Assembly: GCA_930367205.1 (NCBI GenBank)
Contig: OV884012.1
Location: 152,473,405 to 152,537,404, forward strand
Reading direction: 5' to 3'
DNA length: 64,000 nucleotides
Source: Acanthosoma haemorrhoidale
Lineage: Eukaryota > Arthropoda > Insecta > Hemiptera > Acanthosomatidae
The translations under genes were made by a program, and so were the position numbers. A model generated the notes under the pieces. The model was not told the DNA's origin, made no database searches, and saw only the letters and a list, made by a program, of their open reading frames with translations. Shown piece after piece: positions 23,234-33,406 of this stretch; position 1 is the stretch's first letter, and each line of letters begins with the position of its first letter.

Positions 23234-23987
23234 GATATATTTTTTTTTTGTTCCATTTATTTCCATAGTATTACAGGGCTGAATGTGTTTTGAGACCGTT
23301 GGGTACTCACGACGCCCTTCGGTGCGAGGGCTCTACAAAATCTAAATGAGTGGTGCTTAGGCGTTAATTTAACCCTTACTTTTACAACTGCATAACCTAG
23401 ACCCCAATTAAATATCGCACCTTAAAAGAAATAATGACCGTGGAACAAATAATCGTTCTTACGAAAATGAGATAGTGAGATAAGCCGAGACCATGACACC
23501 GAAACCAAGACCGAAGACACTATTATAGATAATTAAATGAAGATGATATTTTTTAGCTGTAACTAAAAAGAGAAGTAAACCAAACAGCAACAGCATCAAT
23601 CAGTAAAGGGTCCTCAAAAAATAAAAAGAAACCCCGCACTCGTTCTGGTGACTCTGAGACCACAGCCAGGATCCAGGATCACAGCGTTGACATTTCCTTT
23701 TTTTTTGACATTTTTATCGCCTTAATCAACATTGAATGGAAGAAGTTATAAATGAAATTCGGCTGTTCTTCATTATCTGATTCATTTAACACTTGTTTTT
23801 CAACTTCATTCATATTCATTCCACTTGGAGACACTGAATGGTAATATAACAGGATAATATTAAAAATCCTTGGCATCTTTCAGAATCATCTCTGTACGAG
23901 GGTAGCCATCATTCGTCTGTTATTATTTATTATCTGTTATAATTATTCACAACATCTTAAATGTTAAAGGTATATTCTAAAACACCC
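23234..23987. other. unassigned intron sequence
   Basis: This stretch separates two solo LTRs. A short hairpin-like ACGCCCTTCGGTGCG lies near 23310. The ORF at 23679-23876 has no recognisable motif. Confidence 0.4.
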
Positions 23988-24780
23988 TGTTGTGTCAACC
24001 TCTTAATTACGAATAATTAGAAGTTCCCCTCTTCTCGGTCCAGGAAATATCTACTTATCCATATTTTAATAATATAATTTAAGACGTCAGTAAGAGGGGA
24101 GAAGCTAGTGGGGGGAACAGCCGCAGGTGGGGGGACCCCCCTACCACGGCTGGCCTGCCTATAAAACCGAGCCTCTCTGCATAGGCGCTTGCTGCGCTGC
24201 TCTACTCAAAACATGGCCTTCTTATTCAACTACCTCTGCATCTCTCTCTCTCCTAGCCTCGCTATGTTTTAATCTGGCGTTGTCAAACCCCACACCTTCC
24301 TAGTAGGAATATCTGCCTTCGTCTCGCTAAAACTAGCACCTCCTTTGGAGAGACCTCCCCTCGCGGACGACGGTTGCCATGGCCCTACAAATTTTACCTA
24401 GCAGCATCTCCCACGGCAATCCAGTCTGTCTCTCTCCGGTTCACACTCGCCTTTGGAATCCGGACGGTTTTCGCCTACCCTTAGATACCGAATGTGAATT
24501 CGTGGTCATTCCAAGACCACATAAACTACCTATAAAACTACCCTGTACCTCTTCTCATGAACATAGTGCTTTGTCGGGTCACACCTTCTAAGATCATATG
24601 GAGTCAGATCAAAAACGAATTAAGCTGCGCGCCTACTAGGCCGTCAGCAAGGGTGAAAGATCACAGGCCACCCATTTTTATCTCTTTCTAGGTGCTCGCC
24701 GAACGGTGGCTAGAGGTTGTAGTGACCCCGCGGCGGGCGTCTCCTCCCCACCTTGGGGACTCTCATATCTGAGCCCGATA
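23988..24780 (+). mobile_element. solo LTR, long-LTR family, ~793 bp
   Basis: It starts TGTTGTGTCAACC and ends near GAGCCCGATA. It aligns along its length with the LTR at 30920-31720, with a TATAAAA box at 24160. Flanks are CACCC (23983-23987) and TACCC (24781-24785), a TSD with one mismatch. The ORF at 24379-24591 is LTR sequence, not a gene. Confidence 0.8.
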
Positions 24781-25431
24781 TACCCAAAAACATGTTTATT
24801 AGATTTAGTTAAAATATAATAACGTTAAGCATGGGGAAAAAATAATTGTGAAACTAACTGGCCCGTTTCAATTTCAAGCTCAGAAGCTATTTAAGCTTTA
24901 AAGTTCTAATTTTCCCCTTGGTATAAGATGATAAAGTAAAAGTTGTTTTAAACACATTCCGGAAAAATGATTTGCCGGCCAATATTAATATTGTGTATAT
25001 TAATAAATTCCAAGAAGGTTTTAATAATTTGTTTTTAATTATTCAGATTTTTTTTTGTTGAAACGTCGGTAATAAATGAGCCAGATTATTAACAATTTAA
25101 ATGGAATGTTTTATATATACAAACTACTCAACAGGTTTGTCACAGTCCTTTACTAACTTTTTAGGAAATTCATGCTTTAGCGTTTCTCTTTAACATCACT
25201 TCACTTTTTACATCAATTTATTTTGCATAATTATAATTAAAAATACAATTTAGCTCATAATTGAAGAGAAAAAAATAGTTTGTAAACATTATCATTCCTA
25301 TATATATTTTTTTTTTTTTTTAGAATTTCAAGCAGCAGTTTTTTTTATTGAAAAAGACGATTTTCTGTTACCAAGATGGTTTAACAAATAAAATGAAGTT
25401 TTTATTAGTTTAGTGCTTTATATGTTTTATT

Positions 25432-25586
25432 AGTGGGATTCCTGGCAGTGGCCAGTTTCTCCAATCATGTCCTATTGTATGAATGAGCGAGTGAATGATG
25501 AACTGTAAATATGGTATGAATGAGATCATTTATCTGTATTATTATTGCCTTATAAAAGGCAGATTGTAATTATTGCACAATAAAAA
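25432..25586 (+). mobile_element. family A LINE fragment, internally deleted
   Basis: This sense copy contains CAGTTTCTCCAATCATGTCC, then jumps directly to ATTGTATGAATGAGCGAGTG, losing about 180 nt of the 3' UTR. It ends at GCACAATAAA. Confidence 0.8.
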
Positions 25587-25727
25587 AAATATGTTTTATT
25601 ACTTTCTACTTGTTATATTTCCTACATTTCAAAAAACACAATTTAGTTTATAATTGATGTAAACAATTATTGCAGATCTGAAAAAATCGCTACTACACAT
25701 GGATCAAGTTGAAAAAAGGTATAATAG

Positions 25728-26141
25728 CTATACATAGGTATAATAGCTGTCCAGTGTCCAGCGATACGAAGGTAGGCTGTAGAGGTGGCATTCATCCGTT
25801 GCAGGTACCTTCAACCTAACCAGATGAATCCAGTTCAAGCGGAATGTGTAAGTGCTGGCTTGAAATGGCATTGCTGTCCCTTGCACCGTTCCATTAGGCC
25901 GGCAGACTAATACCGATGAAGCCGGAGCAAGGTCATTTTGGAAGGTATATTCAAATAATTTTAGGAAGACTAGAAAGGTGTGGTAAAAGTTAGGAAGGTG
26001 TGAATGCCCGGATGTAACTTGTCGAATAACATAGAATAGAATAGAGGAAAAAAGATTATTATTGTTAACTGCAGTTAAAATCATAGATCGATCCACATAA
26101 CAACAAAAAAAAAAACGCAATACACGAAAAAAACAACACAA
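25728..26141 (-). other. 137-codon ORF, unidentified
   Basis: This is one of the longer open frames in the introns, in a locally GC-richer patch. It contains segments such as ASSVLVCRPNGTVQGTAM with normal amino-acid variety. I recognise no domain, and its antiporter-intron context gives no clue. It may be a transposon relic or chance. Confidence 0.2.
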
Positions 26142-26360
26142 TATTTGAAAACCCTACCTATAAGTAGGTCACAAAATATACAGAATGGGCAGAACTCGTT
26201 TGTACAGTCATTTTCTGTTCGAAATATTCATAACTGTTAGTTATAGGCTTTTGTTTTCCTGCTTATAAATAAACGAATACTTTAGTTTTACGTAGGGTAT
26301 ACCGGTGCCAGTTGGGATAAGTTTTAGTTCATATTCAACTTCTATTATTTTTATTATTAA

Positions 26361-27020
26361 ACTGCTTTATTATGATAAAATTACAAACTGCCTCATTGGG
26401 CAATAAGTAATTGCGATAAATGTTTTCATTCGTACCATATTTACAATCTTCATTCACAGGCTCATTTATACAGTATTTACAAACAGCCTAGAGACCTCCC
26501 AAATCCAGATGGTTGTCAATACACCACGCCCCTCCGTCACCCGCGTCACCAGAGTCGATCCAGCGGAGGCACGAGAGCCACATACGCTCAGGACATGATT
26601 GGAGAAACTGGCCAATTTCCAGGACTCCCACTGTCACGTATTTATAGCAGGTGACGAGGCCACTGCCGTTTTAGTCTACGAGGAGGATTATAGGGTTGAG
26701 TGGTGCAGTACAATGACTGTGCTACGGAATTAGGGTGGTTTGATAGGTTACTATGAAATTTTATGAACTTTGAAGGGGTGAGTTCGAGAATGTAAGGTAT
26801 ATTAAGATCATTATGAAGAGTTTCGTTGCTGACATAATAAGGGGCATTTACTATTGTTCTCAGGACTTTTGATTGAAAGGATTTGTACGCTTGAGGTTCA
26901 ACTTTTTTTCTTTCCCCCATAACTCAATTCCGTATGTCCAAATTGGTTTTAGCATAACTTTGTAAATTAGTAATTTGTTTTCTTTTGAGATAGGGGATGT
27001 CCTTCGAAGTAGTCTGTACA
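26361..27020 (-). mobile_element. family A LINE, 3' end with RT C-terminus
   Basis: This antisense copy covers the 3' UTR and the last ~130 codons of the RT ORF. An open stretch at 26642-26920 on the minus strand reads SFQSKVLRTIVNAPYYVSN and PYNPPRRLKRQWPRHLL, the C-terminal region shared with the copies at 37574 and 55700. The 5' break is near 27020. Confidence 0.85.
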
Positions 27021-27077
27021 GTATTCAAGTTCTAAATTTGATAGCGATGTTGACTGGTCCATTGTGTTGCATCATTC

Positions 27078-27155
27078 AGTTTCATTCAAGTGTTCCCCGT
27101 GTGGGCGAAAGCCCAGGAAGGGGTAAAAAAAAAAAAAAAAAGTTTCATTCAAGTG
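27078..27155 (+). mobile_element. 32-nt hairpin retroposed with A-tail and 15-bp TSD
   Basis: AGTTTCATTCAAGTG is present at 27078-27092 and again at 27141-27155. Between them lie a 32-nt body (27093-27124) and 16 A residues. The body can fold, with CCCC pairing with GGGG and GGGC pairing with GCCC around a GAAA loop. The TSD and tail are the hallmarks of LINE-machinery insertion. The body does not match families A or B. Confidence 0.85.
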
Positions 27156-28868
27156 ACTGACGTCTGAGGACGGCCAATTTTCTGTTTTTTCTGCCGGATA
27201 AGTAAAATTTTATTTATTTGGTAGAGCTTTTTTCAATAATCGTTTTTATTAAGTGGCTAATTTTGATTGCATCTGTGCTGCGATAATCTCTATTTTGTAA
27301 AAAGTAAAGGCCATATTGTTTTGAAAACACTGTCAGGATTAGTTCGCATTCTGGAGTCTGGGGTCAGCTGGCACAGAGCAGCTAAGCTATCCGGACGTTG
27401 AGGATCGCCCTTGGTATAAAAGGGGCAAAGTATTGCGGAAATTCGATCCTTTTATAGAAATCAGCACTTATCCATTGTTATTTTCTGTTCATATAAAGCC
27501 ATAACAACACAATTTTTTGGCATATTATTCATTGAATTTTCGTTTTATTTATTATTTTGTCATCATTATTATTTATTAAGGACAATCAATGTTTTCCTGG
27601 ATTCCTAATTACGAGCCGTAAAATAATTACTTTTTTCATGAACTATACTTTGCTCTGTCAACTAACCCCTATTGGTATGCCAACTAAACCTAAGTATCTT
27701 CGGGAAAACCCTTTTTGGGAGAACAGAACACTTTTCCTCTTAATAATAGTACATTTACAAATTGGTAGCTGAGGAGTGATATAGGTCAGCAGGAAAAATC
27801 AAATTTACTGTATCTCAGAAAAAAATAGACAACGTAAACCAAAATCTTCACCAATTCACCCCGGCATTTCCTTTAGATATGGCCTCATTTAAAATAAATT
27901 AGAATACTATCGTTTCACAAATTTTTCTTATGAAATGAAGGTCCCATCCCATTTAAATGTAAAACCTACATTTTTGCTGGTTCCAGAAAAAGCTAGAAAA
28001 ATAATGGTTAGAAATCAGAATAGATCATCGACATATTTTCTATTATTTCATAACATATTATCTAACAATAAAATGAATTAGTTCATTTTAAAAAGTGTTT
28101 TGGTTACTTTTATAAAATATTTCTTCTTTTTTTTTCTTTTTCAATCACGGTCCGGATCAGTGCATAAATAATACCGAACATTTTGCAGGCATATGACAGT
28201 CCAAACAGACCAGAGGTAAAATGTAAAAATACAAAATTTGATCATTTTTATAAAGTTACCAGCTTGGGAGCAATAAAACCTTGTCGTTATAAAAACAAAC
28301 AAATATATTTAGATAATTCGTTCGAGTATTCATGCAGTTATCTCCAATTGTTTTATTGAAAAATTGTAAAACATATTTTAATTTGTTGGTAATTTTTTGA
28401 ACATTAAAAAGACACTATAGGTATTTGTTATGTTGATTATAATTATTATTTCGTTTGCCTTTTATCTGACATGACCTTACTTACTCTAACTAAACTTCAA
28501 TTTAAATTCTGTTATTTTTTATTTTAATAACAGATGGAAGTTATGAACTAGTTTCTTTAACTACTCTTATTGTTTTGTGTAAAACTTCAGATCCTACTGT
28601 ATCAGTATGGCTCAAATCTGCAAGCAAATTAGGTTTATAAATAATAAAAAATAAACTATAATTTTTTATTAATTAATGACACTTTAAATAAAAACCTGTA
28701 GTAACAATTAACCGAACCATTCTTTATTTATGGTTGAGTGGAGAACCCTTATTTTGGGTATATTATTTTGCTAATAAAAGCTCAAAATATGAATGCATAA
28801 ATTATGAAATATGAACCAGTCTATATTATTTATAAAGGTTATCATTTACATATTGAAATGGAACATAC

Positions 28869-28973
28869 CAGAACTGTGGCCTTGGGCAGCCATACCAATG
28901 TCCCTACGGCCATTTCCTTCCAGTTGAACTCCCTTCTCAGAGCGACACAAACGAGAAAACAGGTTAGTCTGAT
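28869..28973 (-). CDS. NHA/SLC9B antiporter, penultimate exon
   Basis: This 35-codon exon lies between acceptor TTTTAG|ATC and donor CTG|GTATGT, both phase 0. It encodes the start of a membrane helix (IRLTCFLVCVAL), whose basic residue corresponds to the conserved Arg region of the family. The family signature FNWKEMAVGTLVWLPKATVL follows, equivalent to the highly conserved N-x-KE-x...WLPKATVQ segment. The alternative acceptor 5 nt downstream would break the frame. The exon belongs between 39011-39154 and 18386-18616. Confidence 0.88.
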
Positions 28974-29530
28974 CTAAAATCATTACAGTAATTCAATATT
29001 ACCATTATTGACAATCCAGTTACAATATAATTTAAAATCCGTCGTGATTTCGGAGTCATTTCTTTTTGCCAATTAAGTTTTTACGTCAAATTAATAATAT
29101 GAAATTGATAAATAAAGATTAAAATCTCAGCTGTTGCGTTGCTATAGTTACGGTAGTTAGTATTAATTTCACAGTTTAGTAAAAAGAACTCAACAGCAGG
29201 AAGTAATTTTATTACAAAATGGCCTTCATTTGTTCCACGTTAGTTGCACATAAGTTAGGGCAAACCTACAGTAAATCTCTGTCATTAAAACTTAAATAGT
29301 CATTATAGGTTTGTTGGTAGTGTTGGAATTGATAGGGTACGGACTGCATGTCATTGGATTACAGCTTGATTGTGAAATGCAATGTTTAACAAGTTTTATA
29401 CTTGGACAAAATAAAAAAAATTGCATATAGGTGCACAGTCTGGCCTCTGGTTATCACTATAATAACAGATTATTGTTATAATTTCGATAAAAACAATAAA
29501 AAAAAAAACGAATAATTTTAAGGAAGTGCC

Positions 29531-29907
29531 TGTTGTATCCACTCCTTCGCCAAAAATAAATAGAAGTTCCCCTTCTCAGACCAGAAAACACCCGCCTACG
29601 TTTCGATATTTTAATGATAAAAGCTTATGCGTTAGTTTAAAAGAGGGAAAGCTCGTTCACGACACGGTTAGAGCACACTAGGGAGCACGGGCATAGCCCG
29701 GCCTCTGGCAGAGTTATATAAAGCCAAAATTTGGAGCTTTTTTCATTCATTCGGAAGCCGGTACTTGAAGTGAACACTTCTCTCTCGATCTCTGCATTGG
29801 CGCTTGCTGCTCTACTCGAACCATAGCTTTCTTATTCAACTACCTCTGCACTGGCGCTTGCTGCTCTACTCGAACCATGGCTTTCTTATTCAACTGCCTC
29901 TGCATTG
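29531..29907 (+). mobile_element. truncated LTR, long-LTR family
   Basis: It begins TGTTGTATCC and contains a TATATAAAG box, closely matching the left part of the LTR at 22669. It stops after a 54-bp unit (CTCTGCATTGGCGCTTGCTG start) that is tandemly repeated (29790-29843 and 29844-29897, then a partial third). The remainder of the LTR is missing. Confidence 0.8.
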
Positions 29908-30919
29908 AACTAGTCATCATTGTATCATGCTATCATTTGTATCCTAATTTCATAACTTTACTCTCAAACTGAATCTTAGATTATATATGTAGGATGGGTT
30001 TGTAGTCTTAGAAAGGAGTGTGGGAACGAAGTGGATCTTTGTTTTGCAGAAATTAACGTAGGAATTGAGTGTAAGAAGGTTATACATATATGATGGAGTT
30101 TTAGTGGGTGAGGAATGGAAGAGAGAGGTCATGCGAAAGCATTGCTGCTGATTTAAATAGTCATTTTTACTCAGCATTGTGATGTGAAATTGTAAACCCC
30201 TTGCTATCGGAATCGGAAGTAAAAATCTAGACTGTAAGAAAGGCTGCAGTAATTGTCAAAATTGTTGAGAGTAATGGGGGAAACAGGAAGTTTACGGATT
30301 TGTTGAGTAAGACTGACTGGTGAAGCGAACGGTTGAACAGTGTTAGGATATGGAACATGTACAGTAGTGAGTTTTGTTGATCTCCGTCCCAAGTTAAGGG
30401 TTGATATAAGAACATGGAGAGGTTTTAACATATGACTGGACTCGATGTATAAAGTATTTAGGTGACATTAACTATTACCTCCCTTCACTCTTTGCGGACA
30501 AACTATTTCTCACTCACCTTTGCCACTCACTCGAACTGTATTGAGTGCGAGGGGGTAAGAGTTAGGGTATATTATACAAATTATTTTTTCTTTACAAAAG
30601 CAAACTGATAAATAGCAATTATTATTTTTTTGAGGTTAACTTAATTTTTACCATTATAGGAGCATCAGATATCATTACTCTGTAAAAAAATTACTGTTTG
30701 AGTTAAAGTTGCGAACTCGACTTTAATCACTTTATGTTCAATAATAAAAAATAAAAATTACATATTAATAATCAGGGCAACGAGACGTTTAATTAGATGC
30801 GCTGTTCAGTATAATTGAAAAATATTTATTTTTTTATTGTCAAGTAAATAATCAATAACCCTTCATTATGTTTTTTGAAGCTGGTAATATTTGTAGCCGG
30901 GTAATCATGGTATCATGGG

Positions 30920-31720
30920 TGTTGTGGCCACCTCTTAATTACGAATAATTAGAAGTTCCCTCTTCTCGAATCAGAAAATATGCATCTATGTTTCATTATG
31001 TCTAATAAAGGTTATGACGTCACTGAGAGTGGGGGGGGAGGAGCTAGAGGGGGAAACAGCCGTAGAAACGGCTGGCCGCCTATATAAGCATCGGCATTAG
31101 ACCGAATTAGCATAACGAACAGGACCGTCACTTGAAACACTTCTCTCTCCGTTCTCTCTCCCTGCACTGGCGCTTGCTGCTCTACTCAAAACCAGGGTTG
31201 CTCTCTCTCCTAGCCTCGCTATGTTTTAGTCCGGCGGTGTCAGACCTCACACCTTCCTGTTGGGAATCTGTGCCTTCATCTCGCTAAAACTAGCACCACC
31301 TTGTGAGAGAACTCTCACTCGCGGACGACGGTTGCCGTGGCCATACAAATTTACCTAGTAGCGTCTCCCGCAGCGATCAAGTCTGACACACTCGCCTTTG
31401 GGATCCGGACGGTTTTCGCCTACCCTTAGACACCGAGTGTTAATTCGTGGTCATTCCAAGACGACATAAGCTACCTCCTATTAACCTACCCTCTGTTCCT
31501 CTTCTCCTGAACATAGTGCTTTGTTGGGGCACACCTTCTAAGATCTTATGGGGTCAGATCAAAACTAATTAGGCTGCCTACTACTAGACCGGCAGCCAGG
31601 GTGAAAGACCACAGGTCCGCCCGCCTTATCTCTTTCTGGGCGGCTAAGAGGTTGTAGCGACCCTGGCCCGCGGCGGGCGTCTCTACCCTACCTTGGGGGC
31701 TCACATATCTGAGCCCAACA
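30920..31720 (+). mobile_element. solo LTR, long-LTR family, 801 bp
   Basis: It has perfect TG...CA termini (TGTTGTGG to GCCCAACA) and a perfect 5-bp TSD ATGGG at 30915-30919 and 31721-31725. A TATATAAG box lies at 31081. It is the best full-length reference for the plus-oriented LTRs in the window. Confidence 0.9.
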
Positions 31721-32636
31721 ATGGGTAATCAACATGACGTTTATAGGTCAAAAAGGAAACTCACAATTGCCAGGGCAGATGGATAGAAATACAGGTGAAA
31801 ACAAGGGTTTCTAATTTTGAAAAAAATGAACAAATCCCTAAAAAATTATCCATGTGATTCAATATAGTTTCTTGTCATGATAAAATTTATAATGTGTAAG
31901 CCAAAATGCCATGCCGAAGTGTATGTTATTTTAAATATAAAGGAGCAAGCATTATTTCTTCTTTGGTACCATTTGTTCTGATATAGCTATCCAGTCTCTT
32001 TTCTCCGTCAGTTGCAAACTTTTGAGTTGCTCAGTTCACACAAACTGTTGCTTTACAGTTCATTTTATAGGATGCCCATTTCCAAAAAAGCTATATTGCA
32101 ATCAGAACAACCCAATTGGATCAGTGGTTGTTTTGATGATCAGGTTGGTTTTATTGCCGCGATACCTTTTCAGGTTCTTGTTTGAATTATCGAGTCGGAG
32201 TGCTCACGCAACGCAATCACTAGAACTCTACTAAATATTTCTACAGATAATTTAAGTTCCATATTTTTCTTTTAGAGCAAAGCTGGCCAGGCTTTTGAAT
32301 AGTCCTTCTTCCTTTATATAAAAAATTAAATGTAAGTATCTATGCCCAGAACCTTGATATTTTAATAAATGCTAATTTGACTAACAGGTAAACCTGTCCG
32401 TCCTGCAAAAATAATACCAAGCTCCAATAAAATCGTTGAAAGCTATTATTCAAACTCGTTCAGATAATGAACAATCATTCAAATCTCACTGTAGTTTAAA
32501 AATATTACAAACCCAAGCAACTGAAAAAAGAGATACTCTTACATGATTTCGCTTTTATATTTCCTCCACTGCCTCCCTCTTCTTAGAATGGTTCAAAATA
32601 GTTAGAAACGTTTAAATGTTTTATGAATAAAACGTC

Positions 32637-32815
32637 GTTTTTTTCGTATCCCCTTAAACATTTTACAACGATTTCAATTATACGTTCTCAGTCGAATCTA
32701 TTCACATCAGTGTTATAATTGCTGTAGCACCGCTACATTATATACTAGATCTGAATTCCGTATAAAATTACATAATTAAATGCAAGATGGGGCTCGTCTT
32801 ATAAATATGGTCTTA
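32637..32815 (-). mobile_element. family B-related LINE 3' end, antisense
   Basis: It starts with a T run and matches the family B 3' UTR in diverged form, including GCTGTAGCACCGCTACATTATATAC (compare 4752-4780). It ends near the GATGGGGCTCG motif. Confidence 0.7.
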
Positions 32816-32875
32816 CCCCATAATGAGTGATACTAGTTTTTAGGTTTTAGTTTTTAGTCTCCCACATTGTAAACC

Positions 32876-33057
32876 GAAGGTGAGCCCCATCACCTAGTCC
32901 TGTACATATTGCATTGTAAATTTTAACTTCAAATAGAAAAAGTAATTGTAATCCTACCCTCCTTCGAATGCATCTGCGTATGCAGCAAGAGGAGCAACTT
33001 GTAAATAGTAAATTGTAAAAAATGTTAATAATAAAGGGGCTTTGAAAAAAAAAAAAG
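32876..33057 (+). mobile_element. family B-related subfamily LINE 3' end
   Basis: This sense copy starts at AGGTGAGCCCCATCACCTAG and carries the subfamily motif CGAATGCATCTGCGTATGCAG. It ends in AATAAAGGGGCTTTG plus 12 A. It sits head-to-head with the copy at 32637-32815. Confidence 0.75.
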
Positions 33058-33230
33058 TGATATCCTACCAGTTTCCTTATGAGTTAAACATATATGTCTA
33101 TATTTTTTCTACCATTTAACTGGTGATAACAAGATTCCAAAAGATAAATAAATGGAAATTGAATGAATTGAAACTCAAGTGAGAACACCGATCGTTGGAT
33201 TCACGAAGATATAAAGTACAGTTATATTAT

Positions 33231-33406
33231 TTTTTTTTTTTATTTAAAACCTCAAAACAAAAATAATAAAATAATTGGATTACAGATTTCTCCTCTTCCT
33301 GCATTCACATGCATTTGGAGGAGTGCATAAATATAATAAATTTTTTGTTGTGGTTAATAGTTTATCGTTCATATACAACACTAGGTGATATGGCTCACCT
33401 TCGCCA
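33231..33406 (-). mobile_element. family B-related subfamily LINE 3' end, with TSD
   Basis: This 176-bp antisense copy of the same subfamily (GCATTTGGAGGAG motif, T run at its left end) has an 11-bp TSD, AGTTATATTAT, at 33220-33230 and 33407-33417. Confidence 0.85.

Larger units (their letters stand above)
18617..28868 (-). other. antiporter intron, 10.25 kb
   Basis: It is bounded by donor CTG|GTATGT and acceptor GGCAG|GCA, phase 0. It contains a tRNA-like SINE head, family A copies, a Tc1 derivative, two solo LTRs and the 32-nt hairpin insertion. The parts not listed separately (20358-22663, 24786-25431, 25587-26360 and 27156-28868) are AT-rich. Around 21180-21660 and 21900-22190 the base composition is less AT-rich, but I find no protein motif there. 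Confidence 0.8.

Noticed and set aside
29950..30431. Several overlapping minus ORFs
   Set aside because: Proline/threonine/serine-rich low-complexity frames with no domain; the open frames probably reflect base composition.
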